A stretch of 64,000 nt of DNA from the NCBI GenBank assembly GCA_022825235.1, contig JAJDYI010000086.1, positions 1-64,000 of the forward strand, in the 5' to 3' direction. Below the pieces are notes generated by a model, which had not been told where the DNA came from, searched no databases, and saw only the letters and a program-made list of their open reading frames with translations. A program made the position numbers and the translations under genes. The stretch comes from Alphaproteobacteria bacterium (GTDB taxonomy: Bacteria > Pseudomonadota > Alphaproteobacteria > TMED109). Within the stretch, counting starts at the first letter, position 1. Every line of letters starts with the position of its first letter. Shown here one piece after another: positions 48,280 through 57,486 of this stretch.

Positions 48280-49352
48280 CACGTTTCTGGGCGGTGGTCG
48301 CGGTGCTCGTGGGCATGGCGTCACCGGCCGCTGCCGGCGTCGAGGACGACATCGAGATTCGCCTGGCTGCCGAGCCCGAAGCGGTGCGCCCCGGCCAGGA
48401 GTTCACACTGTCGATCTACACGGACATGCCGTGGGACATCGGCGTGCACGTCCCGCGCTACTTTCATTCGATCGGACCGTTCACGATCATCGAGGGCTAT
48501 CAGGCCAAGCCCGTCCCCGTGGCCGAACGCCGCCGTTCACACGCAACCTATCGGCTGCAGGCGCCCGCCGAGACCGGAAGCTACGAGATTGAGGGGATGA
48601 CCGCCTACGTGCAGCTGGTGCGCCTGCAGCGCCCCGGAGACTGCGAGCGGGGTCCGGACCGGGAGTTCGTGACGGTTCCTGGGGCCGGTAGCCCGTTCGA
48701 TGAGTGCAAGGAAGGGCGCCGCTTCAATCTCGTGATGCAGGGCGATCGGTTCGAGATGACGTCACCGCCGTTGGTCGTGGTGGTGTACGACCACGTCCCG
48801 CCGGAAGCGAACACGATGGCCCCCCGGTCCCTCGCGCCACCAGTACCGCTGCCGCCGGCAGCAGAGTTTGCGGCGTGGAGATGGGTAGCGGGAGCCGTCG
48901 GGCTCGCTGCTCTGGCCGGGGCGGCGGTCTTGCTGCGGCGCCGCCGCCGCCCCGTTGCCGCGTCTCCGGAGCCGGTGCCCGAAGGCCAGCCGGTCCCGGC
49001 CGGGGACATCGCTCGTGCCGCCCTGGCCCGTCTGCGCGACGGCCTGGCGGGGGAGGGACGCCCCGCCCCGGCCGCACCGTTCGAACTCGCCACCGTGCTG
49101 CGGACCTATATCGACCAGCGCCTGGGACTGCCGGCCCCGCGCCGCACCACGGAGGAGACGGTTTCCCAACTGCCTGTGGTGGCGCACGGGGCAGGGCTGT
49201 CGACAGGGACGCTGGCACAGCATGCAGAGGCGACGCTCGCCATTTGCGACCTTGCGAAGTTCGCCGGGCGTGCAGCGACGCGAGAGGACATGGAGACGGC
49301 GCTCGGCGCGGCCGAGGCATTCGTGTCGGCGAGTCGGGAGCAGCCGGCGTGA
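48276..49352 (+). CDS. Membrane-anchored hypothetical protein of the Bat operon (DUF4381-like)
   Basis: The 358-aa protein has a signal peptide (FWAVVAVLVGMASPAAAG). A beta-rich periplasmic domain with paired Cys follows (RPGDCERGPDREF and FDECKEGRRF), then one TM at about 207-228 (WVAGAVGLAALAGAAVLL). The cytoplasmic tail contains DIARAALARLRDGL and the helical GTLAQHAEATLAICDLAKF typical of DUF4381. It takes the place of the DUF4381 gene usual in MoxR-DUF58-BatA operons, but with an extra periplasmic domain resembling BatD. It overlaps the neighbours on both sides (ATGA and GTGA). Confidence 0.82.
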   Translation: MTRFWAVVAVLVGMASPAAAGVEDDIEIRLAAEPEAVRPGQEFTLSIYTDMPWDIGVHVPRYFHSIGPFTIIEGYQAKPVPVAERRRSHATYRLQAPAETGSYEIEGMTAYVQLVRLQRPGDCERGPDREFVTVPGAGSPFDECKEGRRFNLVMQGDRFEMTSPPLVVVVYDHVPPEANTMAPRSLAPPVPLPPAAEFAAWRWVAGAVGLAALAGAAVLLRRRRRPVAASPEPVPEGQPVPAGDIARAALARLRDGLAGEGRPAPAAPFELATVLRTYIDQRLGLPAPRRTTEETVSQLPVVAHGAGLSTGTLAQHAEATLAICDLAKFAGRAATREDMETALGAAEAFVSASREQPA

Positions 49353-50380
49353 GCTTTGCGGAGCCGTGGTGGCTGGCGCTGCTGTCCCTCCCGTTGCTCG
49401 CGGTGCTCCGCGCGCTGCCGAGGGCGGCCCGCCGCCTGGGTGCAGGCGCCGTCGGGGTCGCGTCGCTGGAGAGCTTTCGTGGCGCTCCGGTGGGGGCGCG
49501 AGTCCGGGCCGCTCGGTTGCTGCCCGCGCTTTCCGCGCTCGCGTGCGTCGCGCTGATCGTGGCCCTGGCGCGACCGCAGGCTGGCTTCGAGGTGACGGAG
49601 CGGGTCACAGAGGGCATCGCGATCGCCATGGTCGTCGACGTGTCCAGCAGCATGTCGGCGCTGGATCTCGGCGGCGAGGATGGGGCGGACCGAAACCGGC
49701 TGGAGGTGGTCAAGGATACGTTTCGGGACTTCATCGCCGGCGAGGGAGACCGCCTGCCCGGCCGCGCATCCGACCTGGTGTCCCTCGTGACGTTCGGTCG
49801 CTACGCGGACACGCTGACGCCGCTCACGCTCGATCATGAGTCATTGCTGCAGTTGAGCGCATCGCTGCGGCCGGTGCATCTGCCCGAAGAGGACGGTACG
49901 GCGATCGGTGACGCGATCCTGTCCGGGCTCGATTCGCTGGCTGGCGGCGAGCACGCAAGCTCGGTCGTCATCCTGCTGACCGACGGAAGCCACAATGCCG
50001 GAACCGTCGAGCCGATGGTGGCGGCGGAGGCGGCGCGGGCGCTTGGCGTGCGTATCTATGCGATCGGCGCGGGAAGCCAGGGTCGCGTCGCCATGCCGGT
50101 CAGTCCAGGGAGTTCCGAGACCCGCATGGTGCAGGTCTTCATCGACGAATTCACGCTGACCAGGGTGGCCGAGGCCACCGGCGGCCGCTACTACCGCGCG
50201 ACCGATGCGGAGGGTCTCCTGGCGGTCTACGAAGAGATCGACCAGCTGGAAAAGGGCCGGAACGTCGCTCGCCATTACCAGCGGCGAGTCGATTTCTATC
50301 CCTGGTTCCTGGCGTTGGCCATGATTCTCGTGTTGCTGCGTGCGGGCCTGGACGCCACCGCACTGCGCGTTGCACCGTAG
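49349..50380 (+). CDS. BatA-like vWA membrane protein
   Basis: The protein is about 343 aa and starts at a GTG that overlaps the previous stop (GTGA). It has an N-terminal TM (WWLALLSLPLLAVLRAL) and a second TM (LLPALSALACVALIVALA). The vWA domain has an intact MIDAS (VVDVSSSMSALD, then Thr in EDGTAIGDAI, Asp in LLTDGSHNAG), and a C-terminal TM follows (FLALAMILVLLRAGL). This is the standard BatA arrangement. Bat proteins have been linked to aerotolerance and envelope stress, and the MoxR partner is upstream. Confidence 0.92.
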   Translation: MSFAEPWWLALLSLPLLAVLRALPRAARRLGAGAVGVASLESFRGAPVGARVRAARLLPALSALACVALIVALARPQAGFEVTERVTEGIAIAMVVDVSSSMSALDLGGEDGADRNRLEVVKDTFRDFIAGEGDRLPGRASDLVSLVTFGRYADTLTPLTLDHESLLQLSASLRPVHLPEEDGTAIGDAILSGLDSLAGGEHASSVVILLTDGSHNAGTVEPMVAAEAARALGVRIYAIGAGSQGRVAMPVSPGSSETRMVQVFIDEFTLTRVAEATGGRYYRATDAEGLLAVYEEIDQLEKGRNVARHYQRRVDFYPWFLALAMILVLLRAGLDATALRVAP

Positions 50381-50389
50381 GGACGGGGC

Positions 50390-51385
50390 ATGGAGTTCGA
50401 GTACATCTCCCTGCTTGGCATCGCACCGCTTGCAGCCGCGAGCGTCCTGCTGCTGCACAGCCATGCGGCGCGGGCGCGGGCGCGGGCGGTAGCTGTCTTC
50501 CATCCGGGCTCGGGTCAACTGTCGGCCGTGGTTGTGGCCCGGCGACGGGCCACGTGGGCGGCGGCGGCGGCCGTCGTTCTTCTGGGCCTCGCCCTTGCCA
50601 GGCCGCTCGGAGGCTTCGAGGAGGGAGTCGCGTCGCGCGAGGGTCGTGACGTCCTGGTGGTCCTGGACGTGTCGCTCAGCATGTACGCCCGCGATCATGA
50701 CGGTGCCTCCCGGTCGGATGCCGGGCGGGCTGCCGTCGAACGATTGGTCGACCGGCTTGCTGCCGACGGCGGCCACCGCCTCTCGCTCCTGGCGTTCGCC
50801 GGACGAGCGAGCCAGCTGCTGCCGCCGGCGCTCGACTACGAAACGTTCCGGACACGCTTCGACGCCCTGGGCCCGCATGACATCGCGCGCCGGGGAACCC
50901 GAGTGGATACCGGCTTGGCGGCGGCGCTGGGCAGCATCAAGACCGGCAGTGAGGCCTTCACGGACGTCGTCCTGGTCTCGGACGGAGAGGACCACGGTAC
51001 CGCGCTTCGGGCCGCCGGTCGGAACCTGCGCGGCACTGGCGTGACCGTGCACGTGCTAGCGGCGGGCATCCCGCACCTCCCGGCACCGGTCCGCATTCCG
51101 GGCGCGGATGGAACCGACGCCCCCCTGCTGTACCAGGACGAACCCGTTCGGAGCCGGGCCGATCACGCGAGCATGCGCGATCTCGCCGCGTTCAGCAGTG
51201 GCACGTTCTGTGCCCTCCATCAGGCCGACTGCGTCGGCGACGTGTTCGCGGCCATTGACAGCGCACCCAGGCGGGCCTTTTCGGCCGAAGGCCGGGAGGA
51301 ACGGCGCCGGCCGCTGTATCACTGGTTGGCACTGCCGGCATTGTTCCTGCTAGCGGGTGGAGCCATGTGGGGGCGCGCGCGATGA
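50390..51385 (+). CDS. BatB-like vWA membrane protein
   Basis: The 331-aa protein has an N-terminal TM pair (LLGIAPLAAASVLLLHSH, AAAAAVVLLGLALARPLGG), a vWA domain with VVLDVSLSMYARDHDG as MIDAS motif 1 and VVLVSDGEDHG later, and a C-terminal TM (LALPALFLLAGGAM). The second MIDAS Thr lies in RRGTRVDTGLA. It is typical BatB, shorter than BatA, and overlaps the TPR lipoprotein gene by 4 bp. Confidence 0.92.
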   Translation: MEFEYISLLGIAPLAAASVLLLHSHAARARARAVAVFHPGSGQLSAVVVARRRATWAAAAAVVLLGLALARPLGGFEEGVASREGRDVLVVLDVSLSMYARDHDGASRSDAGRAAVERLVDRLAADGGHRLSLLAFAGRASQLLPPALDYETFRTRFDALGPHDIARRGTRVDTGLAAALGSIKTGSEAFTDVVLVSDGEDHGTALRAAGRNLRGTGVTVHVLAAGIPHLPAPVRIPGADGTDAPLLYQDEPVRSRADHASMRDLAAFSSGTFCALHQADCVGDVFAAIDSAPRRAFSAEGREERRRPLYHWLALPALFLLAGGAMWGRAR

Positions 51386-52227
51386 TGTGCTGCTGGTTCC
51401 GCCGGAGCGCCGTCATGGCCCTGCTCGCGCTGACCGGTTGCGGGGAGGAGGATCTGGCGCGCCAGGAGATGGACTTGGGCATCCAGGCGTATGCGAACGG
51501 CGACTTCGCCGCGGCACTGGAGCGGTTCGAGGCGGCCGAACGGGCCGGGGGCGAGACTCCCGAAACGCTGTTCGGGCGCGGCGTGGCCGCGTTCGCGTCG
51601 CATGACAACGCGGCAGCGGACCAGTACTTCACCCTGGCCCTGGAGACCGCCCCTGCGGAGTTGCGCGCCCTGGTGCACTACAACCTCGGTTCGGTTCGCT
51701 ACCGGCAGACGGTGAACGCCGTGATGAGCTTCCTCAACGGGGATCCGTACCTGCAGGAGGCCATCGAGCAGTATCGGGACGCGCTCACGATCGACCCGAA
51801 TCTCGAAGACGCCGCCTACAACCTCGAATTGGCAATGCGCTTGCAGGACGAATTGGCCCGGCGGCTGTTGGTGACCGCCGGCACCGAAGGCATGGACGAA
51901 GGAGAGGCCCGCACCGATCTCGGAGTCGAAACGCCGGAAGGCTGGGATCCTGGAGACGTGAAGGCCGCTCAGCCGCAGGCGAACGAGGGCCAGTCACGGG
52001 CCCGGCAGGGAGGCGATCCGGGGGAAGGCGGCCGGAAGGCGGGTCAGGCGACCGGCGCCGACGATGCGCAGAAAATCGATCTCACGAGCGCAACCGCCCG
52101 CGAAATGACCGCCGAGGAAGCCGAGGAACTGATCGAGATGGTTCAGGGACAGCCTGGCAAGCAGTCTGAACGGGCCTCCAGTCGGGAGGCCCGGATGCGG
52201 GCCGGCGGCGACGTTCCGACGTGGTGA
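51382..52227 (+). CDS. BatC-like TPR lipoprotein
   Basis: This protein of about 281 aa has a lipobox (VMALLALTGCGEED, Cys near 22). TPR units lie at about 30-150 (EMDLGIQAYANGDFAAALERF and YRDALTIDPNLEDAAYNLEL). A low-complexity acidic/Gln tail and ALTSATAREMTAEEAEEL-like helix (TAREMTAEEAEELIEMVQG) follow, which match the BatC end that contacts vWA partners. The start overlaps BatB (ATGATG). It is the last gene of the operon on this side; BatD is absent. Confidence 0.88.
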   Translation: MMCCWFRRSAVMALLALTGCGEEDLARQEMDLGIQAYANGDFAAALERFEAAERAGGETPETLFGRGVAAFASHDNAAADQYFTLALETAPAELRALVHYNLGSVRYRQTVNAVMSFLNGDPYLQEAIEQYRDALTIDPNLEDAAYNLELAMRLQDELARRLLVTAGTEGMDEGEARTDLGVETPEGWDPGDVKAAQPQANEGQSRARQGGDPGEGGRKAGQATGADDAQKIDLTSATAREMTAEEAEELIEMVQGQPGKQSERASSREARMRAGGDVPTW

Positions 52228-52228
52228 C

Positions 52229-52630
52229 CTAGAACGTGGTCATCACCTCGAGCGAATCGCGTTTGGTCCAGCCTACGAATTCCACACGTGTGGCGCGCCC
52301 GCCCCGGTTCGGCACTTCGGGAGCCCGCAGCCGCCGGTAGCGCTCGACCAGGAATTGGACCTCGACCAAATCGCCGTCCTCGGCGATGATTCCGATCCAG
52401 GGCGCCATGATGTCTTCGACGTCGTCGAGAGTGACTAGCGCGCAAGGCAGGTCGCCCGGCGTATCCGTTTCCGCGAGGCGGGTCTCGAGACTCCGGAATG
52501 CTTCCGCCGTCCGGCAGATCCAGGTCGGCTCGTCGAACGTGAAGTAATCGGGGAACGTGTTCTGCTGCGCGGTGGCCGGCAACGCGACCCCCAGCAGGAC
52601 GAGGCACGCAAACGTCCGAAGTAGGGTCAT
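52229..52630 (-). CDS. Exported protein of the quinoprotein operon, 133 aa
   Basis: A signal peptide is present (LLRTFACLVLLGVALPATAQ). The mature part contains DYFTFDEPTWICRTAEAF and GDLPCALVTLDDVEDIM, two Cys that could pair, and a C-terminal strand RVEFVGWTKRDSLEVM. I do not recognise a family. Its start overlaps the cytochrome c gene by 4 bp, so it is probably a small periplasmic accessory of the PQQ dehydrogenase system, by position in the place of the MxaJ/XoxJ type but much shorter. Confidence 0.75.
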   Translation of the reverse strand: MTLLRTFACLVLLGVALPATAQQNTFPDYFTFDEPTWICRTAEAFRSLETRLAETDTPGDLPCALVTLDDVEDIMAPWIGIIAEDGDLVEVQFLVERYRRLRAPEVPNRGGRATRVEFVGWTKRDSLEVMTTF

Positions 52631-53031
52631 TTCCAGTTCGCTCCTTCAATCGAGACGGTTTCAAGAAACGCCCCGATCTGGCTGATCTGATCAAAATCCA
52701 GATATTCCCCGAACGGCGGCATCTTGGGGAGCTTCCCGACCGCTACGACCTCAATGAACTTCTCGTAGCCCCGCCACCACATGCGGAGGTCGAAGCCCCA
52801 CTTGCCCCACCGGGGTGACACGCCGTCGGCCTTGACCCCGTGGCATTGCACGCACCAGCGGCCATAGAGAAATGCCCCGGCCTCGATCGCTTCAGCGTCG
52901 CCGGACATGGGGTTCCCGGATTCGATCTCGACGGGATCAGGCACTTCGTCGTTTGCGGCGAGCGCGGGTGTGAACGGGCCTGCCAGCAGCGCTGCAGTCA
53001 GCACTACACAAGAAAAAGGTAACGGTTTCAT
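52627..53031 (-). CDS. Periplasmic cytochrome c
   Basis: The 134-aa class I cytochrome has a signal peptide (SCVVLTAALLAGPFTPALA) and one heme site (YGRWCVQCHGVKADG). The distal Met is likely in GKLPKMPPFGEYL. It is the probable direct electron acceptor of the PQQ dehydrogenase encoded upstream, as with cytochrome cL/XoxG partners. The spacing from the dehydrogenase is about 100 bp and the downstream accessory overlaps by 4 bp. Confidence 0.88.
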   Translation of the reverse strand: MKPLPFSCVVLTAALLAGPFTPALAANDEVPDPVEIESGNPMSGDAEAIEAGAFLYGRWCVQCHGVKADGVSPRWGKWGFDLRMWWRGYEKFIEVVAVGKLPKMPPFGEYLDFDQISQIGAFLETVSIEGANWK

Positions 53032-53131
53032 GGAAATCCAGGCCGGGATCACCCGGTCTCCCGGCGATGCGGTTTCAAGGAAAAGCGGGTGGCGGCCCGT
53101 GGCCGCCACCCGCGAGTCTGATGACGAACCC

Positions 53132-54913
53132 TTACTTCAGGGTAAACGTCACTACGAGCGCGCTGCGCTGGTAGTCCAGGGTCTCCCCGGCAAATGCGCC
53201 AGCGAGCATGCCGCCGCCGACGTACGTCCCGTGACCCGTGGCCACTGAAATGTACTGCTTGCCGTCGACGCCGTAGGAGATGATCCCGCCGTTCGTGCCA
53301 GAACCAAGGTTGAACGTCCAGAGGACGTCACCCGTCTCGCCATCGATGGCTTCGAGGTTGCCGAGGTAGTCCGCGTTGAACAGCAGCCCGCTGCCCGTCG
53401 TGAGAAGGGCGGAGTGCGGGATGATGTCGTAGCGGCGTTCCCACTTGATCTCACCAGAGACCGGCTCGCGCGCGACGAGGCGCCCGTGGGCCTTGTCAGT
53501 CTCGGGGTCGGCCTGGATCCACTCGGCGGCCATGTAGACCTGTGCGTACGGCTCGGTGATCCGCGTGGCTTCACCGAAGCTGATCGGGCCGGAACCGTCC
53601 TTGTGGGCGATGGTCAGCCACATGCACCATTCCTGGACCGTCCGGAACGAGATACCGCTGTTCGGGTCGAAGGAACCGGCGTTCCAGCTGTGCCCGCCGT
53701 CGATGGCCGGGCAGACCAGGGTCTTCTCGCCGGCAACCGGCCAGAGCATGTTCTCGAATTCGCCCGTTTCCAGGTTGAATCCGGAAGTCCAGTTCTGGTG
53801 GTTCATCGCGGAGTAGACAGCAATCGGCTGACCGGTGGCCGCGTCATGGACGTGGTTGAAACCGCTCTTGCCCGGGTGGAGGACCATCCGGCGACCGTCT
53901 TTCTCGAAGATCACGTACTCGCCAGGAGAGGCGTCGTAGTCGTACGGGTCGCTGGGAGCTTCCTGGAAGTACCAGTTGAGCTTGCCGGTGTCGAGGTCAA
54001 GCGCGACGGTCGACGACGTGTAGAGGTTGTCGCCGGGGCGGTGCGCGTCCACGTTCGGGTCACGGCAGTCGGCGCCACAGTAGTCGTAGTCAGGGTTCGG
54101 GTTACCGGTACCCATGATGATCTGGTTGTTCGCGAAGTCGACGGTGCCGGGCTGCCAGGAGCCGCCGCCGCCGTACAGCCACGAGTCGCCACCCCAGGTC
54201 GCGAGCGCCGCGTCGTCGCCACGTCCGGTGGTGTAGAACACCCACACGACCGACCCGTCCTGCGGGTTGATCCCGAAGATCCGGCCCTCGACGGGGTACT
54301 CACCACCGTTCTGGCCGATCACCATCAGGTCCTCGCTGACGTAGGTAGCCGCGCCACTGAAACCGGCAGTGATCTTGGCGGAGTCGACGATCTGCTGATC
54401 CCAGATGACGGAACCGTCATCCTGGCTGAGCGCCACGATCCGGCCGTCCGCCAGACCCATGTAGACGCGCCCGCCGCCCACGGCCGTGCCGCGGGTGTGT
54501 GCGAATGCCGAGCGGGCCACGACGGCCTGGTTCATCTCAGGGACGTAGGCCCACAGACGCTGACCGGTGGCCGCGTCTAGCTTCATCACTGAAGACGGGT
54601 TGTAGGCAACGTACATGGCCCCGTCGAGCACGATCTGCGTGCTGTGGAGGCCACCGGCTGACTGCTCGGCGCCACCCGGCTGGAACAGCCAGGCCACGTT
54701 GAGGTCACCAAGGTTGTCCTTGTTGATTTCTGTCAGCGGCGAGTGACGGTAGGCCTTGTCGACGGTGCGGTGATAGGCGCACCAGTTTTCATCAGCGCAA
54801 TTGACGATCTCGTTTCCGTGGTCCATCGCCGAAGCCGACGACGCAACCATCGCTGAGACCATTGCCACAGTGGCAGCAGACCCGAGGCCTGTGCCGATGC
54901 GGGAAAGGGTCAT
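53132..54913 (-). CDS. PQQ-dependent alcohol dehydrogenase (quinoprotein, possibly lanthanide-type)
   Basis: The 593-aa periplasmic eight-bladed propeller starts at ATG 54,913 with a signal peptide (VAMVSAMVASSASA). Metal ligand motifs are Glu in NGGEYPVEGRIFGI, Asn in MGTGNPNPDYDY and Asp in DPYDYDASPGE, where the catalytic Asp is followed two residues later by a second Asp. That DYD pattern is associated with lanthanide-dependent enzymes, in contrast to calcium types with Ala. Trp-docking repeats such as GDVLWTFNLGSGTNGGI are present. The usual vicinal CC pair is not obvious, so substrate range is unclear. The cytochrome and accessory genes follow. Confidence 0.9.
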   Translation of the reverse strand: MTLSRIGTGLGSAATVAMVSAMVASSASAMDHGNEIVNCADENWCAYHRTVDKAYRHSPLTEINKDNLGDLNVAWLFQPGGAEQSAGGLHSTQIVLDGAMYVAYNPSSVMKLDAATGQRLWAYVPEMNQAVVARSAFAHTRGTAVGGGRVYMGLADGRIVALSQDDGSVIWDQQIVDSAKITAGFSGAATYVSEDLMVIGQNGGEYPVEGRIFGINPQDGSVVWVFYTTGRGDDAALATWGGDSWLYGGGGSWQPGTVDFANNQIIMGTGNPNPDYDYCGADCRDPNVDAHRPGDNLYTSSTVALDLDTGKLNWYFQEAPSDPYDYDASPGEYVIFEKDGRRMVLHPGKSGFNHVHDAATGQPIAVYSAMNHQNWTSGFNLETGEFENMLWPVAGEKTLVCPAIDGGHSWNAGSFDPNSGISFRTVQEWCMWLTIAHKDGSGPISFGEATRITEPYAQVYMAAEWIQADPETDKAHGRLVAREPVSGEIKWERRYDIIPHSALLTTGSGLLFNADYLGNLEAIDGETGDVLWTFNLGSGTNGGIISYGVDGKQYISVATGHGTYVGGGMLAGAFAGETLDYQRSALVVTFTLK

Positions 54914-55044
54914 GTAATTCCTCCCAAGGATGGCGTCTGGCCAGACGGTACTGTCGTACCGGCCAGCAAACCCTTCCATCGTAAGCAGAAGGGCGGTTCT
55001 CCGCAATGCATCAGGCGCGGGCGCACGCGGTGCCCGGTGCCGGC

Positions 55045-55731
55045 CTAGGTGTCGAAGGCCGCCAGGACCACGCGCAGCGGAATCACCACGGCGTGCCGGG
55101 GGTTGGCGTTGGGCTGGATTCGAATCCGGCGATTGACTGCACCTGGGGCAGCTTTCAGCGTGGAGAGCCACGCGCGGCCCTGCCACCGCGTGCCCACGAA
55201 GAAGTCGTTCAGTGCGGCGTGGCGGGCTGCGAAGGCGACCTGCGCCTCGCCCTCCAGGACCCAGGGGCGGATCCCGATTGCGACCAGCGCCTCCGTCTCG
55301 TCCGCCCGGATGGCGTCGGCGATGCTCGAGCCCGTGCGTTCGCTGGCGCGGCAGCGCCCGAGGTGCAGGAGACACGCTTGCCAGCCGGACGGTGCAGCCG
55401 GGGCGAGGTCGGGCGGCTCGACGTCCGGCCAGGCGGTCGCCTGCTCGCCGAACGTCGCGGCACCGGGGAGGGGATTGAACGGGAAAGGCAGGAGATCACT
55501 TCGATAGAGCAGGAAATCGAGGATCGACCCGAGCAGTGCCTTGATCGCGTCGGCCAGTTGCGCGACGCGCGGATTGCTTCGGCTCCCCCAGAGGTGGAAC
55601 CCGAACTGCGCCACCGCCAGCAGCAGCAGCAGGGGAAGCAGTACGTAGCCGACCGCTCCGAACGCGATCATGGCGAGCAGCCGTTTCCACGGCTGCTCGG
55701 GACCTAGCACCATGGGCGGGTCCGCAGGCAT
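55045..55731 (-). CDS. DUF4389 membrane protein
   Basis: The 228-aa protein has one or two TM segments near the N-terminus (AMIAFGAVGYVLLPLLLLLA). The family pattern is LAVAQFGFHLWGSRSN, then ALLGSILDFLLYRSDLLPFPF. The C-terminal part is an unassigned soluble domain with WQACLLHLGRCRASER and ALNDFFVGTRWQGRAWL, longer than the core DUF4389 proteins. Its function is unknown. It diverges from the GlcD-type gene. Confidence 0.8.
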   Translation of the reverse strand: MPADPPMVLGPEQPWKRLLAMIAFGAVGYVLLPLLLLLAVAQFGFHLWGSRSNPRVAQLADAIKALLGSILDFLLYRSDLLPFPFNPLPGAATFGEQATAWPDVEPPDLAPAAPSGWQACLLHLGRCRASERTGSSIADAIRADETEALVAIGIRPWVLEGEAQVAFAARHAALNDFFVGTRWQGRAWLSTLKAAPGAVNRRIRIQPNANPRHAVVIPLRVVLAAFDT

Positions 55732-55910
55732 GGCGATCTCCCGGCAACTGCCATGACGTGCCCCATTCTGCGCATTTGGTCCGAGAATTCCAAAATCGGG
55801 CCCACAGGCCGGCAGAAGTGGCCCCGTCGGCCGGCCGGAACCGATCTCCCGGGCCCGGCCATCCCGACTCGGTTAGGATCGGGCACAACAACCATGTGAG
55901 GATGCGATCG

Positions 55911-57353
55911 ATGCCAACGCGCGCTGCCGTTTCCCGGCGACGGATCCCGTCGGGCGCACGGATGGTCGAAGAGTTCAGGGAGTTTCTCGGCGAACGCGTC
56001 TCGACGGCGCCGGCGATCCTGGACCAGCATGGCCGCGATGAGTCCTATCACGCGGGGCATAGCCCGGACGTGGTCGTGTTCTGCGAGACCACCGAGGAAG
56101 TGGCCCGCACTGTCGCCTTGTGCGCACGGGACCGCATCCCCGTCATTGCATTCGGGACCGGTACCTCGCTTGAGGGGCACGTAGCGGCTCTGGAAGGCGG
56201 GGTGTGTATTGACCTGAGCCGGATGGACCGGGTGGTCTCCGTCAATCCCGAGGATCTCGACTGCACGGTCGAGGCCGGCGTCACCCGGCGGCGCCTGAAC
56301 GAGCACCTGCGCGACACGGGCCTGTTCTTCCCCGTGGATCCGGGGGCAGACGCCAGTCTCGGCGGAATGACGGCGACCCGTGCGTCCGGCACGAATGCGG
56401 TTCGCTACGGCACCATGCGCGAGCTCGTGCTCGACCTGAAGGTCGTCCTCGCCGATGGCCGCGTCATCCAGACCGGCACGCGGAGCCGCAAGTCCGCGGC
56501 CGGCTACGACCTTACGCGCTTGTTCGTCGGGTCGGAAGGAACGCTCGGCATAGCCACGGAGGTGACGCTCCGCTTGTTCGGTCTCCCCGAGTCGATCGCT
56601 GCCGCCGTCTGTTCGTTCCCGTCGGTGGATGCGGCCGTCCAGACCGTGATCGCCACTGCTCACGCGGGCGTGCCGGTCGCCCGTGTGGAACTGGTGGATG
56701 CGCTGTCGATGGAATGCGTTAACCGTTGGGCCAAGACGGACTACGCGGAAACACCCGCGTTGTTTCTCGAGTTTCACGGCACGCCTGCCTCCACGGCCGA
56801 GCAGGCGAAGACCGTGTCGGAACTTGCGCGCGAATTCGGTGGCCGGGATTTCGCCTGGAGCGCCAACCAGGAGGAACGCAACCGGCTGTGGCGCGCGCGG
56901 CACGACCTACTGTACGCGCTGATGGCGCGGTGGCCGGGCTGCAAGTCGCTTACCACAGATGTGTGCGTGCCGATTTCGCGGCTGGCCGAATGCGTGGCGG
57001 AGACGAACGCGGACATCGCGGCCAGCACCTCCATCCCTGCGCCGATTGCCGGTCACGTGGGGGACGGCAATTTTCATGTCGCCTTCATGGTGGACCCCGA
57101 CAGCGGCGAAGAAATCGCTGAGGCGTCGGCACTGCACGATCGCCTGATCCGCCGCGCCCTGGAGATGGGAGGCACCTGTACGGGTGAACACGGCATCGGC
57201 TACGGCAAGATGGAGTACCTGGAGATCGAACGCGGGGATGGGGTCGGCGTGATGCAGGCGCTCAAGCATGCCCTGGATCCCCAGAACATTATGAATCCCG
57301 GGAAGATCGTGCCGTTTCCCGACCAACGCGAGGTTCTGTCGCACGTGGCTTAG
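55911..57353 (+). CDS. FAD-linked oxidase, GlcD/D-lactate dehydrogenase type
   Basis: The enzyme is about 480 aa. The ATG at 55,911 has GAGG nine bases upstream, and an ATG at 55,902 is an alternative. The PCMH FAD domain has VIAFGTGTSLEGHVAAL, ASLGGMTATRASGTNAVRYG and LFVGSEGTLGIATEVTL. The C-terminal domain has HVGDGNFHVAF (metal/substrate His) and GTCTGEHGIGYGK, ending IMNPGKIVPFP. It oxidises D-lactate, glycolate or a similar 2-hydroxy acid and passes electrons to the respiratory chain. GlcE and GlcF partners are not adjacent. Confidence 0.92.
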   Translation: MPTRAAVSRRRIPSGARMVEEFREFLGERVSTAPAILDQHGRDESYHAGHSPDVVVFCETTEEVARTVALCARDRIPVIAFGTGTSLEGHVAALEGGVCIDLSRMDRVVSVNPEDLDCTVEAGVTRRRLNEHLRDTGLFFPVDPGADASLGGMTATRASGTNAVRYGTMRELVLDLKVVLADGRVIQTGTRSRKSAAGYDLTRLFVGSEGTLGIATEVTLRLFGLPESIAAAVCSFPSVDAAVQTVIATAHAGVPVARVELVDALSMECVNRWAKTDYAETPALFLEFHGTPASTAEQAKTVSELAREFGGRDFAWSANQEERNRLWRARHDLLYALMARWPGCKSLTTDVCVPISRLAECVAETNADIAASTSIPAPIAGHVGDGNFHVAFMVDPDSGEEIAEASALHDRLIRRALEMGGTCTGEHGIGYGKMEYLEIERGDGVGVMQALKHALDPQNIMNPGKIVPFPDQREVLSHVA

Positions 57354-57486
57354 GCAGTTCTCCCGACCGGCCGGAACGATGACACGTGCGTTCCGCGCAT
57401 GGCTGGTATGATGTTTCGGTCCGGCTCCTCCCGGCGCGGCATCTGAGCGGCACCGGGGCATCCGGAGCCGGCAACGGAGGAGACAC

